DNA of 64,000 nt, taken from contig JAPJBO010000004.1 in NCBI GenBank assembly GCA_030068145.1, positions 62,001-126,000 on the forward strand, in the 5' to 3' direction. Every line of letters begins with the position of its first letter. Within the stretch, counting starts at the first letter, position 1. The stretch is from Diplonema papillatum. Its lineage: Eukaryota; Euglenozoa; Diplonemea; Diplonemida; Diplonemidae. Shown in pieces: positions 41,288-52,399 of the stretch. A program made the position numbers and the translations under genes. The notes beneath the pieces were generated by a model. The model was not told where the DNA came from and did no database searches. It worked only from the letters and a program-made list of their open reading frames with translations.

Positions 41288-44200
41288 TCAGAACTCCCAG
41301 CACTCCTCGACATCCGTCCATGGAAAGTTGTTTATCTGTGCGCTGCGGTTGAAGGCATGCATGCGCGTTGTCTGGAGGCCCGCATCGTACGTCCAAGATA
41401 GCAAAATAACTGATGAATGCGACGGGTCGGCTCCGTTGAACGTCTTTTTGAACGATGTTTCCCCGGCTTTGAACCCCCGGTTGCTCTGTGCACACGAGGT
41501 GTGGATTGCGTTAGGCGCCCAAGCCTTCTCGTAGAAGTGTACAGGCCAGGGGGCATACAAGTAAGGAGATAGTAACCTGGGAACCGCGTTGAGAACTGAC
41601 CCGTATGGGGGCCAGGTGTGGATGGGTGGGTTTCCCATCTGCCGCAGCTTCGCAACCTGTGGGTCGAACATCATGTCAAGGATCGGGGTCAGTGTACTGC
41701 AACCCATAAGGCAGGAAAAGTCGACCAGCCCAACTCCCAGAACCTCAGTGCACCAGTTCATCGAATATGCGGAGTGAACGGTTTCTCCCTCCGCCGCAGA
41801 GCAGGCACGCGCAGTCGCATGGAAGCTCTCGTATGGCATGATGTGATCAACACAATTCGACCAGTCGATTGACCACGGCTTCCAGCCTGCAATTGCACTG
41901 ACTACGGAATCATTCTCGAGTAAAACTTCACCGCAGAACAGAGAAACAGACAGCAATCCTGCCTTCAGCATGTCTCGGGTAAGGGTGAGAGCACGAAGGC
42001 GGATAGCCACGGCGAGGCCGAAGATGTCTGTTGGCGCTTTCCGGCGTTTGATGTCACGTTCGTACTCTGCAATCATCTGCTCGTCCGAAACTGTGCGCAG
42101 GAAATTATCATCCGACTCCGGCCCAGCCCCTTCCGGGTACCTGAACATGCACACACTTCCCGTCGCTGGTTTCTCCGGACTCTGACTGCGAGGCTTCAAG
42201 GCCTCATCCCTTCCTTCTGCAAAAGAAGCGAAAACATCCCCTGTGAAGGCGTAGTGGACGGCAGCCATGCGGTCCACCTTTCGTTCCAAGCCGAAGGCAT
42301 AAGTCAACCTCTGTGTGGCTGCCCGTTCTAAACGGGTCATCCACAGGCGGCGAGCTTCGGCTAGCGACGGCGGTTCGGCATCAATCCACAACCGGAGATA
42401 AATCATCACTGCTTTGTTGATGGGAAAAGCCTTCTTTTCATTTGCGGTCAGTTTTGTCTGGTCGCGGTACACCTTCAATGCGTGCTTCACGCCGAGCCGG
42501 AATGCAGTGAGCGTAGCAGCAGTCCACGTCGATGAGTACCACACCTGCAAAACGTGCGAGACTGTAACGTTTGTACTCGGAGTGTCCCCTGCAAGCTTTA
42601 GCATCTCCACAATAACTAGATACTTCGCGATCGAAAATTCGTTGAGATCGACTCCCTTGAAGTCAACGGCTCCCTGGCTTTCGGCTTCTTTCTTCAGTGT
42701 TTCGGTGCACAGAGCTGTCATGCAACCAAGGTCATTGAAGCCGACGGCAACGTGGGTATTCCCTGGTGTCAACCGGTGGTTGAGGACGGTTACGTTCACA
42801 AACGCCGCTCGACTCTGAGGGGATTTGGCGCTCTTGAAATAGTCAGCATTCTCCGGTAAGCTCTTGTAGTCGAGAACACCGATCGACCTCCACTCGCGTG
42901 GGACGTCCGATAGCTGCCGTAGCTTACTATGTAGGTACGTAACTGCCTCAGAAGCATGAATAAAACGGCCGTCGAGCTCGCTGAGACCTCCTACCTCGTA
43001 CTCTCTGTAGTCACCCTTTGCCAGTTCACCTTCCATGACCATGCAGGATATCCACGGTTCGCTGGAGCAGGATGAATAGGCCTCGTAAAGGCACTTGCTG
43101 GCCAACGTCGTGTCGACGCCTCCCGGAAATCCGCACGTCTTTGGAAACGAGATGTGGAGGGATTCGGGGAACCTTTGGACCAAGGGTAAAAAAGCCGGAG
43201 AAAGTATTTGAGTCACGACTTCCGGTTTGGAGCGGAGCTTCAGACTAAGCAGCTCGGACGCTTGCGGCTCACCCGACTCGTTCTTGTCGCCTCTGGCGCA
43301 TTCCAGCTGCTTGCCCTGTTCCTCCGTCGTCGTTGTTGATATCTGCGGTATCGTCTTGACCGGTTTTATCAACTCATTCAGCTCGTTCTGCAAGGCAGCA
43401 GCAATACTTTCCCTCGTCTCGGCCACGGGTTTCCCCACATTCATGCATGCTTCATCTTCGAAATAGGCGAGGGCTGCTTGAACTAGCTTCGTGCAACAAG
43501 CTTCCAGACCGAGTTTGCGCAGAGCGCGCGAGAAGCGAATCCACGATTTGCTGGTGTGGGGGTTCAACATCGTGGCCACGCAAGCATCAGAGGCAGCGCG
43601 CATGAGCAGCAGCTTTTCCACGGGCGACAACGCCTTGTTGCGGAAAGCGGTGCGCAGGTCTTCAGCGGACACGAAGTCGCCGAGAATTTGGCCCATGGGT
43701 GGGCCGTCTGGAACCGAACGCTCGGCTACGGCTCCACCGTGCGCTGTCTGAAGGAACGCAGCACTGCGGTTGTTCAGCACCACGCCGAGCTCAGCCAGCA
43801 CTTGGCCATGCCCAGATACTAGAGTGATCGCACGCAGAAAATGGCGCAGCGCTTCAGTATATTCTCCGCCGGCGAAAGCCTTCCGGCCTTCTTCCTTTTC
43901 GCTCACCCACGTCATGATTGTGTCTGTGCTATGGCCGGCGCGGAGCATTTGCATCAGGTCGTCGCCTCCAGGTTTCCACACCTCATCGCACGCCACCGCC
44001 CAGAGTAGCGTTTGTTCCTTCGTTGGTTGTCGCGCTGCCGTAGTAGCATTCTCGGAATGCGGCTTCGTCTCTTTGATGATGTCATTAAACGATGCTACTT
44101 CTGCCGACGACGCGCCGAGCACTGTCCGCCACTTGCGAGCTTGGTACTCAGCGATCCACAACGCAAGTGACCGTGTGCTAGGGTGTTTGGCTAACGCTTG

Positions 44201-45403
44201 CACGAGCCTATGATTGGCTTTCACGTTGTGAGGGTTCAACGTGCAGGAAACGGCAGCGTACCGGACAGCTTCGGGCAGTCTCTCGAGCTGCAAGCAGCAG
44301 ATCGCTGCATTCGAGTACAGTACTGCAAGCATGCGGACTGTGTTCTCGTTCAAAACAGCCTTGTCGCCAGTCTCCCCCAGGGAGGAGGCATCCGGAATGC
44401 CAGCAAACGACGGCGCAATTCCGCTGGCCGCGTTGAGCTCACTGAGGACCCCGCGGGTCATAAATGAAAACTCCTCAATGTCGATCGGCCGCTTCTTCGG
44501 CTCGAGAGCAAAGATCCCTCCAGGGCATCCAGCGCACACATCGTCGAAGTCGACGTAGATGCTTGTGGTGCCTCTATCTGGGTAGCTGATCAACAGCGCT
44601 CTGTTGTAGCAAAGTACGGCTTTTTGCAGGCTCCGCGGATCCGCGCTGAGTTGCTTGAAAAACGCGTTTCCGAGGCCTTTCCACGACAAAGAGTACTCCC
44701 TGGCGTCTCCAATGACAAGGTTCGATCGCATATTGCGAGGGAGGGGCTTGTTGGTTGCAAGGTGCCGTTTTGCATCGTCAGCCGCACGTGAGCACTCGGC
44801 GAAGTGGTGCTCATCCGGGTAGTTGATAACTTCTTTCGGGTCTTCAATTCGAATGACGAACTGCCCATCAGCACCTTGTTTAAAAAATGGCTCATGCACT
44901 GCAATCAGGCGGCCTTCGTGGAAGAGCGAGCTGCAGACTTCTTCCGCCCTCGGGACGTTGTAGACTGCCGTCGGCAAAACCTGGCCCTGGAGGTCTTCCA
45001 AGAGGAAGACACAACTGGACCCTGTGAAGAACGCGTCGGCTTCGACGATTCTGCCTGGTAGATACGCACCACGGTGGGTGCTCTGCAATGTGAGGTCGTG
45101 GCGAGTTAAAGGCCTCAAACTGGTCAATGCGCTCAGCTGAGCTGCGGACTCGGGCTTCGTGTTGAGTCCAAAGCTCATTGGGGTCTTGACGGTGCATCCC
45201 TTGTACGACTTTAGCTCGAAATGTCTCTTCGCATCTAGGAACTTCTTCACCGTCGCCGAGCGGTCCTTGTACAAATCAATGCCGCTGCGCTGCATCTGCA
45301 GGCCACCGATGAGATCACTCTCCTTCACATGGGACATAAGCTTGACCGGATCGAACCCATCAACGACAAGTCCTTCAGCCCATCCCTTGGATAGGTCTTT
45401 CAT
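41288..45403 (-). CDS. Large TPR protein of unknown function, single exon
   Basis: An uninterrupted 1371-codon frame from ATG 45401-45403 to TGA 41288-41290; the five codons upstream begin at GTG and are excluded. TPR-like helix pairs occur at about 250-275 (GNAFFKQLSADPRSLQKAV), 360-410 (YSNAAICCLQLERLPEAVRYA) and 500-640 (GRKAFAGGEYTEALRHFLRA, LNNRSAAFLQT). The C-terminal half holds a conserved-looking region with VAVGFNDLGCMTAL, SIAKYLVIVEMLKL, VLQVWYSSTW and near 1210 DWSNCVDHIMPYESFH. The SNxxDH block recalls the C-terminal domain of TPR/MYND proteins of algae and fungi, but no MYND finger is seen. Likely a cytosolic adaptor. The intronless structure is striking beside the multi-exon gene at 53-55 kb. 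Confidence 0.85.
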   Translation of the reverse strand: MKDLSKGWAEGLVVDGFDPVKLMSHVKESDLIGGLQMQRSGIDLYKDRSATVKKFLDAKRHFELKSYKGCTVKTPMSFGLNTKPESAAQLSALTSLRPLTRHDLTLQSTHRGAYLPGRIVEADAFFTGSSCVFLLEDLQGQVLPTAVYNVPRAEEVCSSLFHEGRLIAVHEPFFKQGADGQFVIRIEDPKEVINYPDEHHFAECSRAADDAKRHLATNKPLPRNMRSNLVIGDAREYSLSWKGLGNAFFKQLSADPRSLQKAVLCYNRALLISYPDRGTTSIYVDFDDVCAGCPGGIFALEPKKRPIDIEEFSFMTRGVLSELNAASGIAPSFAGIPDASSLGETGDKAVLNENTVRMLAVLYSNAAICCLQLERLPEAVRYAAVSCTLNPHNVKANHRLVQALAKHPSTRSLALWIAEYQARKWRTVLGASSAEVASFNDIIKETKPHSENATTAARQPTKEQTLLWAVACDEVWKPGGDDLMQMLRAGHSTDTIMTWVSEKEEGRKAFAGGEYTEALRHFLRAITLVSGHGQVLAELGVVLNNRSAAFLQTAHGGAVAERSVPDGPPMGQILGDFVSAEDLRTAFRNKALSPVEKLLLMRAASDACVATMLNPHTSKSWIRFSRALRKLGLEACCTKLVQAALAYFEDEACMNVGKPVAETRESIAAALQNELNELIKPVKTIPQISTTTTEEQGKQLECARGDKNESGEPQASELLSLKLRSKPEVVTQILSPAFLPLVQRFPESLHISFPKTCGFPGGVDTTLASKCLYEAYSSCSSEPWISCMVMEGELAKGDYREYEVGGLSELDGRFIHASEAVTYLHSKLRQLSDVPREWRSIGVLDYKSLPENADYFKSAKSPQSRAAFVNVTVLNHRLTPGNTHVAVGFNDLGCMTALCTETLKKEAESQGAVDFKGVDLNEFSIAKYLVIVEMLKLAGDTPSTNVTVSHVLQVWYSSTWTAATLTAFRLGVKHALKVYRDQTKLTANEKKAFPINKAVMIYLRLWIDAEPPSLAEARRLWMTRLERAATQRLTYAFGLERKVDRMAAVHYAFTGDVFASFAEGRDEALKPRSQSPEKPATGSVCMFRYPEGAGPESDDNFLRTVSDEQMIAEYERDIKRRKAPTDIFGLAVAIRLRALTLTRDMLKAGLLSVSLFCGEVLLENDSVVSAIAGWKPWSIDWSNCVDHIMPYESFHATARACSAAEGETVHSAYSMNWCTEVLGVGLVDFSCLMGCSTLTPILDMMFDPQVAKLRQMGNPPIHTWPPYGSVLNAVPRLLSPYLYAPWPVHFYEKAWAPNAIHTSCAQSNRGFKAGETSFKKTFNGADPSHSSVILLSWTYDAGLQTTRMHAFNRSAQINNFPWTDVEECWEF

Positions 45404-45418
45404 ATTCCCCCTCAGCAC

Positions 45419-46384
45419 CTTTCTTGTTGGGGATGGCAGTGGATTTCACTCACGTTTCAATTGTAACAGGCAAGGAATCAGGCATATGATGTACGGCTAC
45501 CGTCAGAACGGCTGCAGCGTTTTATTCCAACCACCTCTCTTGCGAAAGGAGCACTGCAAATACGATTCTTTCAGGTGGTTCACCTTAGCGTTCCCAGCAG
45601 TTGTTCCTCTCTAAGTTCGTCGCTGCCGCGGGCGTTTGAATACTGAAAAAAAACGGTGAAAGCGTAGGTGCATAACCGTTAGAACTGAATGCAGGCGAAC
45701 AGCGGCTATATGAGCACGAGGTTTTGAATAGCTTTCATTGAGTTGCTACGGGCCAGGGCTCTAAGGTTATTCGTCTCCTCGATGGCCACATTCTGTTTTC
45801 TAGACGTTTCTTAAAGATTGTTTCGATCACGGATTTTTGCCGCATAGACTTGCTCGTGTCTTCTCGGCCCAACAATCTTACTACCCGCAAACCCGGGTCC
45901 ACGAACACTTCCCAAAAAAGATACTTCCCTGAAATTGAACGCACGGGCGAGAAGCTGCAGACGGGGTACTTCGCTTTTTCGACCACTGAGTTTGCTCTCA
46001 CAAGGAGAGACGGTGAAAGCACTACTAGTCATATTCACCCACACCTAGCAAAAGCAAGAGACGCATCCCGCAGTTGTCTCGGTCTCCTTTTTGCTCACGT
46101 GTTCGATGGTACTGCAGAGGCACGTGGGCTACATGCTAAGTAGCTGTCGACTTGCTTGCCACAGGGCAGAGCAGAAGACGGGGGCGGATGGAGACGGATT
46201 GCATCTCATGCTCAAGCTTTACTTGCTGCCAAGTATTTGAGGTTCAGAAAGCCGAAATGTCTTTCTATATAGTGACACTGAACAGCGGTTGTTGCTACGT
46301 TGTCGTGACGAGAACCAGAGAAAAGTTCTGCTTCACGAAGTTTCTACTAGCTTGGCATCCTCAAGGCTTCACGAACTGGTGTGA
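45419..46384. other. Spacer between TPR and hotdog genes
   Basis: About 0.97 kb with no recognisable gene. It must hold the TPR gene's promoter and the hotdog gene's 3' end, but I see no clear TATA box or poly(A) signal. Confidence 0.45.
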
Positions 46385-46795
46385 TCACAGCTTTTGTGGC
46401 TGATCGAGGACGTGCTGCGGGAGTACAAAGCACGTGAAGGTCCCACTAAAGACTTCGTCACCGTCTCGCTGGATGGAAACCTTCACTGAGCGCTTCTTCC
46501 CTGTCGACGAGCCTGCTTCTACACTGGCTCGAGCGACAAGCTTGTCACCGACAACGACCGGCTTCAGAAACGAGCAGCTGGAAGACCCGAGAACAACGTT
46601 TGGGTCGTTGATTGCCACCATAGCCGCGTAGTCCGCAGCCCCGAAGCAGAATCCCCCGTGCACGAGCCCTCTATCGTCTACTGCCATTTCCTCCGTGGTA
46701 TGAAGCAGAACCGTTGCCGAGACGCCGCTTTCCACGTCTTCGACGTCTCCGCACAAGCGGTTGCTGATTCTCTTGTGTGTTTGAACCCCGGACAT
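46385..46795 (-). CDS. Hotdog-fold thioesterase-like protein
   Basis: The 136-aa frame from ATG 46793-46795 has the hotdog signature: TVLLHTTEEMAVDDRGLVHGG (about 29-48) with HGG at 46-48, then FGAADYAAMVAINDPNVVLG (51-70) forming the hot-dog helix with D55, SFLKPVVVGDKLVARASV strands and a VFSGTFTCFVLPQHVL end. PaaI/FapR-like hotdog proteins act on acyl-CoA thioesters or bind acyl-CoA. The HGG and Asp/Asn positions support catalysis, but the substrate is unknown. Length equals a bacterial single-domain hotdog, and the gene is intronless with no targeting peptide. A bacterial origin is possible. Confidence 0.85.
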   Translation of the reverse strand: MSGVQTHKRISNRLCGDVEDVESGVSATVLLHTTEEMAVDDRGLVHGGFCFGAADYAAMVAINDPNVVLGSSSCSFLKPVVVGDKLVARASVEAGSSTGKKRSVKVSIQRDGDEVFSGTFTCFVLPQHVLDQPQKL

Positions 46796-49700
46796 CGACG
46801 ACGTGTAGATTTAACGCAGGCAGGAGAATCTAGGGTGTTTCGAGTTTGGAAAGATGCGTCCCTGATTCGTTTCTCTTCCTCAAAAACCCTAAGGGCCCAA
46901 GCTCTTCCCAACTTCATCCAGCATGCGCAGACAAATGAAGACCTAAAGCCAGAGAAACGACCGACAGCTCAGACAAGACCAGTGCAGCCACCAATGGTCC
47001 GCTAGCAATTCAGTTCATCATCATCATCGTTACAACATCATCATAAGCATCGTCATCATCAGCGAATTCAAGCAATTCACATGAGTCCGGCAAGTAATGA
47101 ATAAAGGATGAGCAATCTTTTCGCGGGACTTTTGGTTCCATCGGTCCTGAAAGGACTGCCAAGAAAACGAAGTAAAAAGAAAGGTGAACGGAAAGAATGA
47201 AAGGAGACTGAGAAAACAAAAGAAGTCAGAACGCGTGATACACGGTGCACCAGGCATTGACATGACTGGAAAGGTTTACAAGTTAAGACCTGATTTGAAA
47301 CCGGTACAGTTTGAGTGTCGACAATACTGACCACAATACTTAGAGGTGCCGCCTGCCAAACCCTGAAAGAATGCACCGTGTACTTGCCGGATGCGGGCAG
47401 GTGGGGAGGACCCGGGACGGGTCCTCAACCATCATGAATGAGGGGAACGCGCTGAGACTTTTCTGAATGTTCCCCACTTTTCCCTCCCAAGGAAACGAGT
47501 ACCGGATGGAGCCGGAAACCCTCGAACCAGCTTGGGGGGGCATAAACCTTGGTCCAATCTACTGCCTAAGATAATACGCGGTCGAAAGATCAACACGTGG
47601 AGGCGGCTATACGGTATACCGCATGCAGCAAAGCAGGAGTCCCAGCTAGCACAACACCACCTCCATGCAAACAATAGCAGGTTTGCTCCCGTAGCGTCCT
47701 GGCTGACAAGCTGCCGCGCTACCAAAAAGGAAAAGACATTGAAGAGACAGAGGCTACAGAGAATCTTTCACGACGATTCTCGCGGACCTTCGCGCACATG
47801 CTTCTTTGCCAGGAAGTCCTTGCCATGCGATACATGAATCATGCGCACTGTCACATTCACACACCGTCAACACTTGGATCAGGGGGAGAGGGGAGGTGTG
47901 TATGTGTGCTTTGCATCGAAAACGATGGCAAGCTGAGGCTAGCTAAAGATGAAAAGAAATGGCCCTTTCCCCAGGTATTCAGCGAGCCCCATCGGATGCA
48001 GGTTAGCCCCACCTGATCTTAGGTTCTAGATCGGTTTCACAACAGTAACCAATGCTTATGCCGTTGACTTGGTACGAATCTGCAGTTGAGTCTTGGCAAA
48101 GCTACTTGCATCTAGCTTTTGTGCTGTCTTGGGCTGCCGACGGCTTAATGAGAAAAAGAGGTCGTCTCCACAAAAACCCATTAATCTACCCCGTCGAGAT
48201 CTCTGGTGACAAGACCTTGTTCTTCGTCGTGTGGACCCGGGGTTGCGTCTTGCGGCAGACGTGGCGTGCCGCCTACATGAACATCTTTCTCGGCCTTTGC
48301 TATGGGTACGGACTCTTCATCGACGGTGTCAGCGTTGAGGGCAGGCAGCGCACATATCTACGTGGTTTTAAATTTGAGGGTCCCACGCAAGAGTAGTGAC
48401 AGCTTGGGCTCGGCCTTTCACCTTGAACAAAAACAATGTGGTAAGTCATACCACTAACTAAATATGAAGGTATATGTGTGTATTCGAAGCAGGGTTTTTG
48501 AGATTTATGGTGCTCACTGTACTCCCCTTCCGCAGAGAAGTAGTCACCCAGCCAAAGCCAGCAAACGAGCGAGCCAAACCAGGCAGTCAGCCCCTCTTCA
48601 ACAGTCTTTCCCTCAACCGGCCTGAGCCAGCCGAGCCCAGCCATCCAGAGCCAGCTTTCCACCCAAGTCTGACAAGTCAGCTGGTGAGTCAAACCAGTCA
48701 GCCAAAACAAGGCAGGCCCTGTTACTTTCGCTCATGCCACCTATGCATAAAAAAAAGGTTCTCGGAGGAGAAACCAAACATGAACCGGCGGGCCGAGGGA
48801 GCCATTTATTTCTTGTCTCGAACACCTATCCTTTTCGATGCTCAGAAAAGCCGACTAAACCAAAACCGGAAAATCCCAAAATTTAAGACGAAATTGTGCC
48901 CAGCACTTAGGTGGAGCTGTTCTGGCTACCACCCAAGCTGGCCGTTGAATTGCCAAAAAACAAGAAACCTGTCCGGACTTATCTGTTACATGACAGAAAC
49001 CCTGCTTCAGAAAGGTGATCACATGAAACCATCTATCACCAAGGAACGCACGAGAGCCACGAATATGGACCGATGCTGTCCTGCAATTCCTTCCCTCTTT
49101 ATCTCTGGCTCCATTAAAGTCCAGCAGTGTACACGTTTTCTGTTGTCAGTTTTTGCACTGGTGGTGTTCGTTGGTTTGCCTATGACTGTTGAGCATGAGC
49201 CAGAACCTACAACACAAATTTTTTAAGCGTAACCTTTTCTGGGCAAATTGGTCCGAGACGACGCAGTTGTTTCTGGGACCTGACATGTTCCAGGATGTCT
49301 GCTTTCATCTTCTTTGCGGCGCAAGAAGGGGGGGGGGGGGGGGGGGGGGGAGAGGAAGTTCAGATGTTGTATGAGCTTGTCAGAAAGCCTGCTTGGAATC
49401 TCACTACTTCAGATAAGCAATCACGCCTGCTGGCTAACATACACAGTTGTTTGCAGCTAAAGGGGAAAGACGGAGAAGCGAAAGACGAGGGTTGTGCGAG
49501 GGACCTTTTCTACAGTCACCCCGCCAATCAAGGTGCTTCAGGAAGAACGCGTGAGGTATCAATATGAAGCTCATCGTACCGATCACTATGGATGCTTGAC
49601 CTGCACGCCGCTGCTGCAAAGCCGCGCACTGTCGGCAACTGGTGCTGAGACGTAGCACTCGAGAGGTCAAATCACTTCACAGCCTTTTGCGCTTTCGGAC

Positions 49701-50560
49701 TCAGGAAGTGCAGGTTGTCTGATGAGGAGAGCGTTCTTCCCGTGGCTCAAGTTCTGCACGTGTCGGGAGGCCGTGCGCGTTCGGTAAGGTGCCGGCCCTT
49801 GCCGCGTGGAAGAGGCTAGAAGACGACGGCACACAGGCCAGCGAGTTGTTTGTCTCAGTCAATGTCGTTGAGGTCGGTGAAAGGGGGGTCAGTGCCGTCT
49901 TTCGGAGGATTGCCTTCTGGGTCGCGCTGTTCGGCTAGTGGCCGCCCGGCTTGAGGGTGCACGCTGTCAGACCCCATCGGCGTTTTCTCATCGGCATGCG
50001 CAGCAGAGCTGTTTCCGGGCTCAACATTCGCAGCGCCAAACAAGGGAATCTTTGTGTGATTGGTTAAGAATCACATACAACTCTAGGCTCGGCAAAACGG
50101 ATCTGATAATTGTGCCCACGTACGCAAGAATTCTTCATCTAAGGGGAGTGCGGACGGTACACTGCCATCGCTCGGTTTTTGACCTTGACAATTTGCATTT
50201 GTAGACGCAACAAATTGTTTCCACCCATGTGAGGCCTTTTGTATTTTTCACGCGTTTTTGTGGAAAGCACCCTGCTTTTCAGTAGAGCTTTTTAAGGGCA
50301 GAGCTGCTCCTGGCAGCGCCAAACATGGGACATGTGAGTGACCAGCTTTTAATCCCATAAAACCGTAGACTGACCGACGGGCACCATTTCACGGTCGGAA
50401 AACCCCTAGGCTCCATTGGCTGCAATTATTAAATATGAAGACCGTTTGTTTTTCTTCCGCACCTTTTGTAAAGCATCGAGCAGAACTGTTTGATTCTCAA
50501 TGTAAGAACCAGGTTTAAGGTCGACCGTTCTCAGGGGGTTCGCCTTGGGGGGGGGGGGTG
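46796..50560. other. Long spacer with simple repeats
   Basis: No gene is supported. Visible simple sequence: ATC repeats near 47027-47065, a G-run of about 25 near 49328-49351, and a G-run at about 50547-50558. A plus-strand 114-codon frame at 48052-48396 contains hydrophobic and basic patches, but no family or splice context supports it. Confidence 0.45.
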
Positions 50561-51125
50561 TCGTTGTATAATGGTTTAGCTTGAAGGGTATTGGAAAGGT
50601 TGAAAAAGGTTTTGGGGGTCACCGTCGGTTTGTGCTTTTATTTTATTTTTTTCTGTTTTTATTTTTTTGGGGATCATTATTTTTTCGGGGGTTCGCGTAA
50701 CCCTTCTTTTCCGGAAGATAACGTTATCTTTTCTTTTCTCTCTGGCGCTCTTTTTCTCTCTATCTCCCTTGGCTAGCAAAGCGACTATTGCGACCGACAC
50801 CACGACCACACCCGTAATGAATGTGATCAAGGGCCCGGGGGGGGGGGTCGTTGTATAATGGTCTAGCTTGAAGGGAATTGGAGAGGTTGAAAAAGGTTTT
50901 TGGGGTCTTCGTCGGTTTGTTTTTTTTTATTTTTTTCGGATTTTTTTGTTTTTTTGTTATTATTTTTTTCGGGGGTTCGCGTAACCCTTCTTTTCCGGAA
51001 GATAACGTTATCTTTTCTTTTCTCTCTGGCGCTCTTTTTCTCTCTATCTCTCTCTTTGGCTAGCAAACGACTGTTGCGACCGACACCACGATCACACCCG
51101 TATTGAATGTGACCAAGGGCTCCCC
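50561..51125. repeat. 287-bp tandem duplication
   Basis: TCGTTGTATAATGG begins at 50561 and again at 50848. The two units align over their whole length, including GTAACCCTTCTTTTCCGG, a GATAACGTTATC palindrome and a GGCTAGCAAA word. Each ends with CACCC..AATGTGA.CAAGGGC. Differences are mostly in T-runs and G-runs. Frames in both units are hydrophobic by T-richness and not convincing as genes. Confidence 0.85.
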
Positions 51126-51175
51126 ACGTTCTACATGTTGAGCAGGAGTTGCCATGTAGCCCGTACCGGTCTAAG
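51118..51175 (+). repeat. Short dispersed repeat (pair with 61025-61076)
   Basis: The words CCCCACGTTCTACA, GTTGAG, GTTGCC and TGTAGCCCGTACCGGTCT occur in the same order at both places. It is non-coding, and the origin is unknown. Confidence 0.6.
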
Positions 51176-51520
51176 CCTTCATTGTAACTTCCATAAGTAT
51201 CCCCGTTGGGACGGGTCCGACGGTCCGTTAGTCATCAGCGACATCGGGCGAAAAAAAAAAAAAAAAGAATTTAGAAGAAAGGGGAAAAAGTTGGGTGTGT
51301 GGGTGGATAAGCTCGTGGTAGGTTGTTCGAAATAAGTACAACCTAAAACTACGCCTAGCACAGGGCCAGGCGGGATATGCGTGCCTTCATCCTCTCATGA
51401 TAGTGCGCATTCACCCGTATAGAACACTTCGAGTTGTTTCCCGTTAGTCAGGGTGAACGGGTGCAGAGCGTAAAATAGACCAGCCAACAGTCAGGAATTC
51501 GATGAGGCCCAAACGACGGT

Positions 51521-52020
51521 TCAGAGTCTTTCACTCGCGAGGCGGCAACGTCTCTCATGTGCACGGAGTCCCTTCAAACCCTGAAACTTCTGCCCATCTT
51601 TGGTACACTCGATGGCGCAGTGTTGACACCGCAGCGCAGGGGATCCCGCCCACTGCTGCTCCAACAGCTGACCATGCGGGGTCGGGCATAAGGAGTCCGG
51701 CAAGGGCGGGCAGGGCAATGGACTACCAGGTTAGGTGATTCTTCCGACTGTCGGTTCACCACAACACCGGCAGAATTTGGGGGCGTAGACGAGCCGCGTA
51801 GCTGATCTTGAGCAGGAAGTACCATGGAGGGTGACGGCGCACGGACAGTCATGCTGTGGGCAATCTGGGGGACCCGGACAAAGGCCGCGAGGTAAACATT
51901 GTCCCAAGGAATGTCCTCGACGAGGCTGACCCGTAGATCGTCGAAGAGGATCCAACCCGAGTCTTGCGCAACGTGCGTGACGAAGTGCCCACTAGCCGTA
52001 CTCTCCCCCAAGTGCACCAC
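51521..52020 (-). pseudogene. USP-type peptidase fragment with C-terminal zinc finger
   Basis: One frame (51730-52020) reads VHLGESTASGHFVTHV, then GWILFDDLRVSLVED and YLAAFVRV, which matches the His box and C-terminal strands of ubiquitin-specific peptidases (family C19): GHF with the catalytic His, followed by the DD pair. A second frame (51521-51718) carries RCQHCAIEC and LKGLRAHERRC, a C-x2-C...H-x3-C finger. A frameshift separates them. The Cys box is not visible upstream, where poly-G (about 52030-52047) interrupts. The same domain pair occurs at 61255-62173, so this is a truncated relative. Confidence 0.6.
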
Positions 52021-52399
52021 GACTGCAGCGAGGGGGGGGGGGGGGGGGTTACTGACGAGCCGGCGCCATGTTTTCGATATCGCGGGACATCTGCTGCATA
52101 ACTTTCTGGGTCCGTAGGAGGATCACACCTTCCCAATCCTCCTTCAGGTTTGTTTGCGTTTACTCCTAAAAATGCCGAGTATGGCTTGAGGTCTTTTGGA
52201 CGTGTTCCCAGAAGACCTGCTCCCGAAAGGCTTCCTCTCAAAATGCTCTTCCTGTGGTCAGGATGCACCCTGGATGGGCCAGCAGACGCATCTTTCGTAG
52301 CCCACCTCATCATGCCTTGCCTTTTACTCCGCGACTTTTCTTTGACCAGCTGCAGCCACCTGCCAGATGCAATCAGTGGTCTTTCAAAACTCAGGGGTC

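Noticed and set aside
48474-49226. 250-codon plus-strand frame
   Set aside because: Composition changes along its length, no domain and no splice context; treated as spacer.
50576-51066. Paired hydrophobic small ORFs in the 287-bp duplication
   Set aside because: Hydrophobicity comes from T-runs that vary in length between units; no conserved start context.
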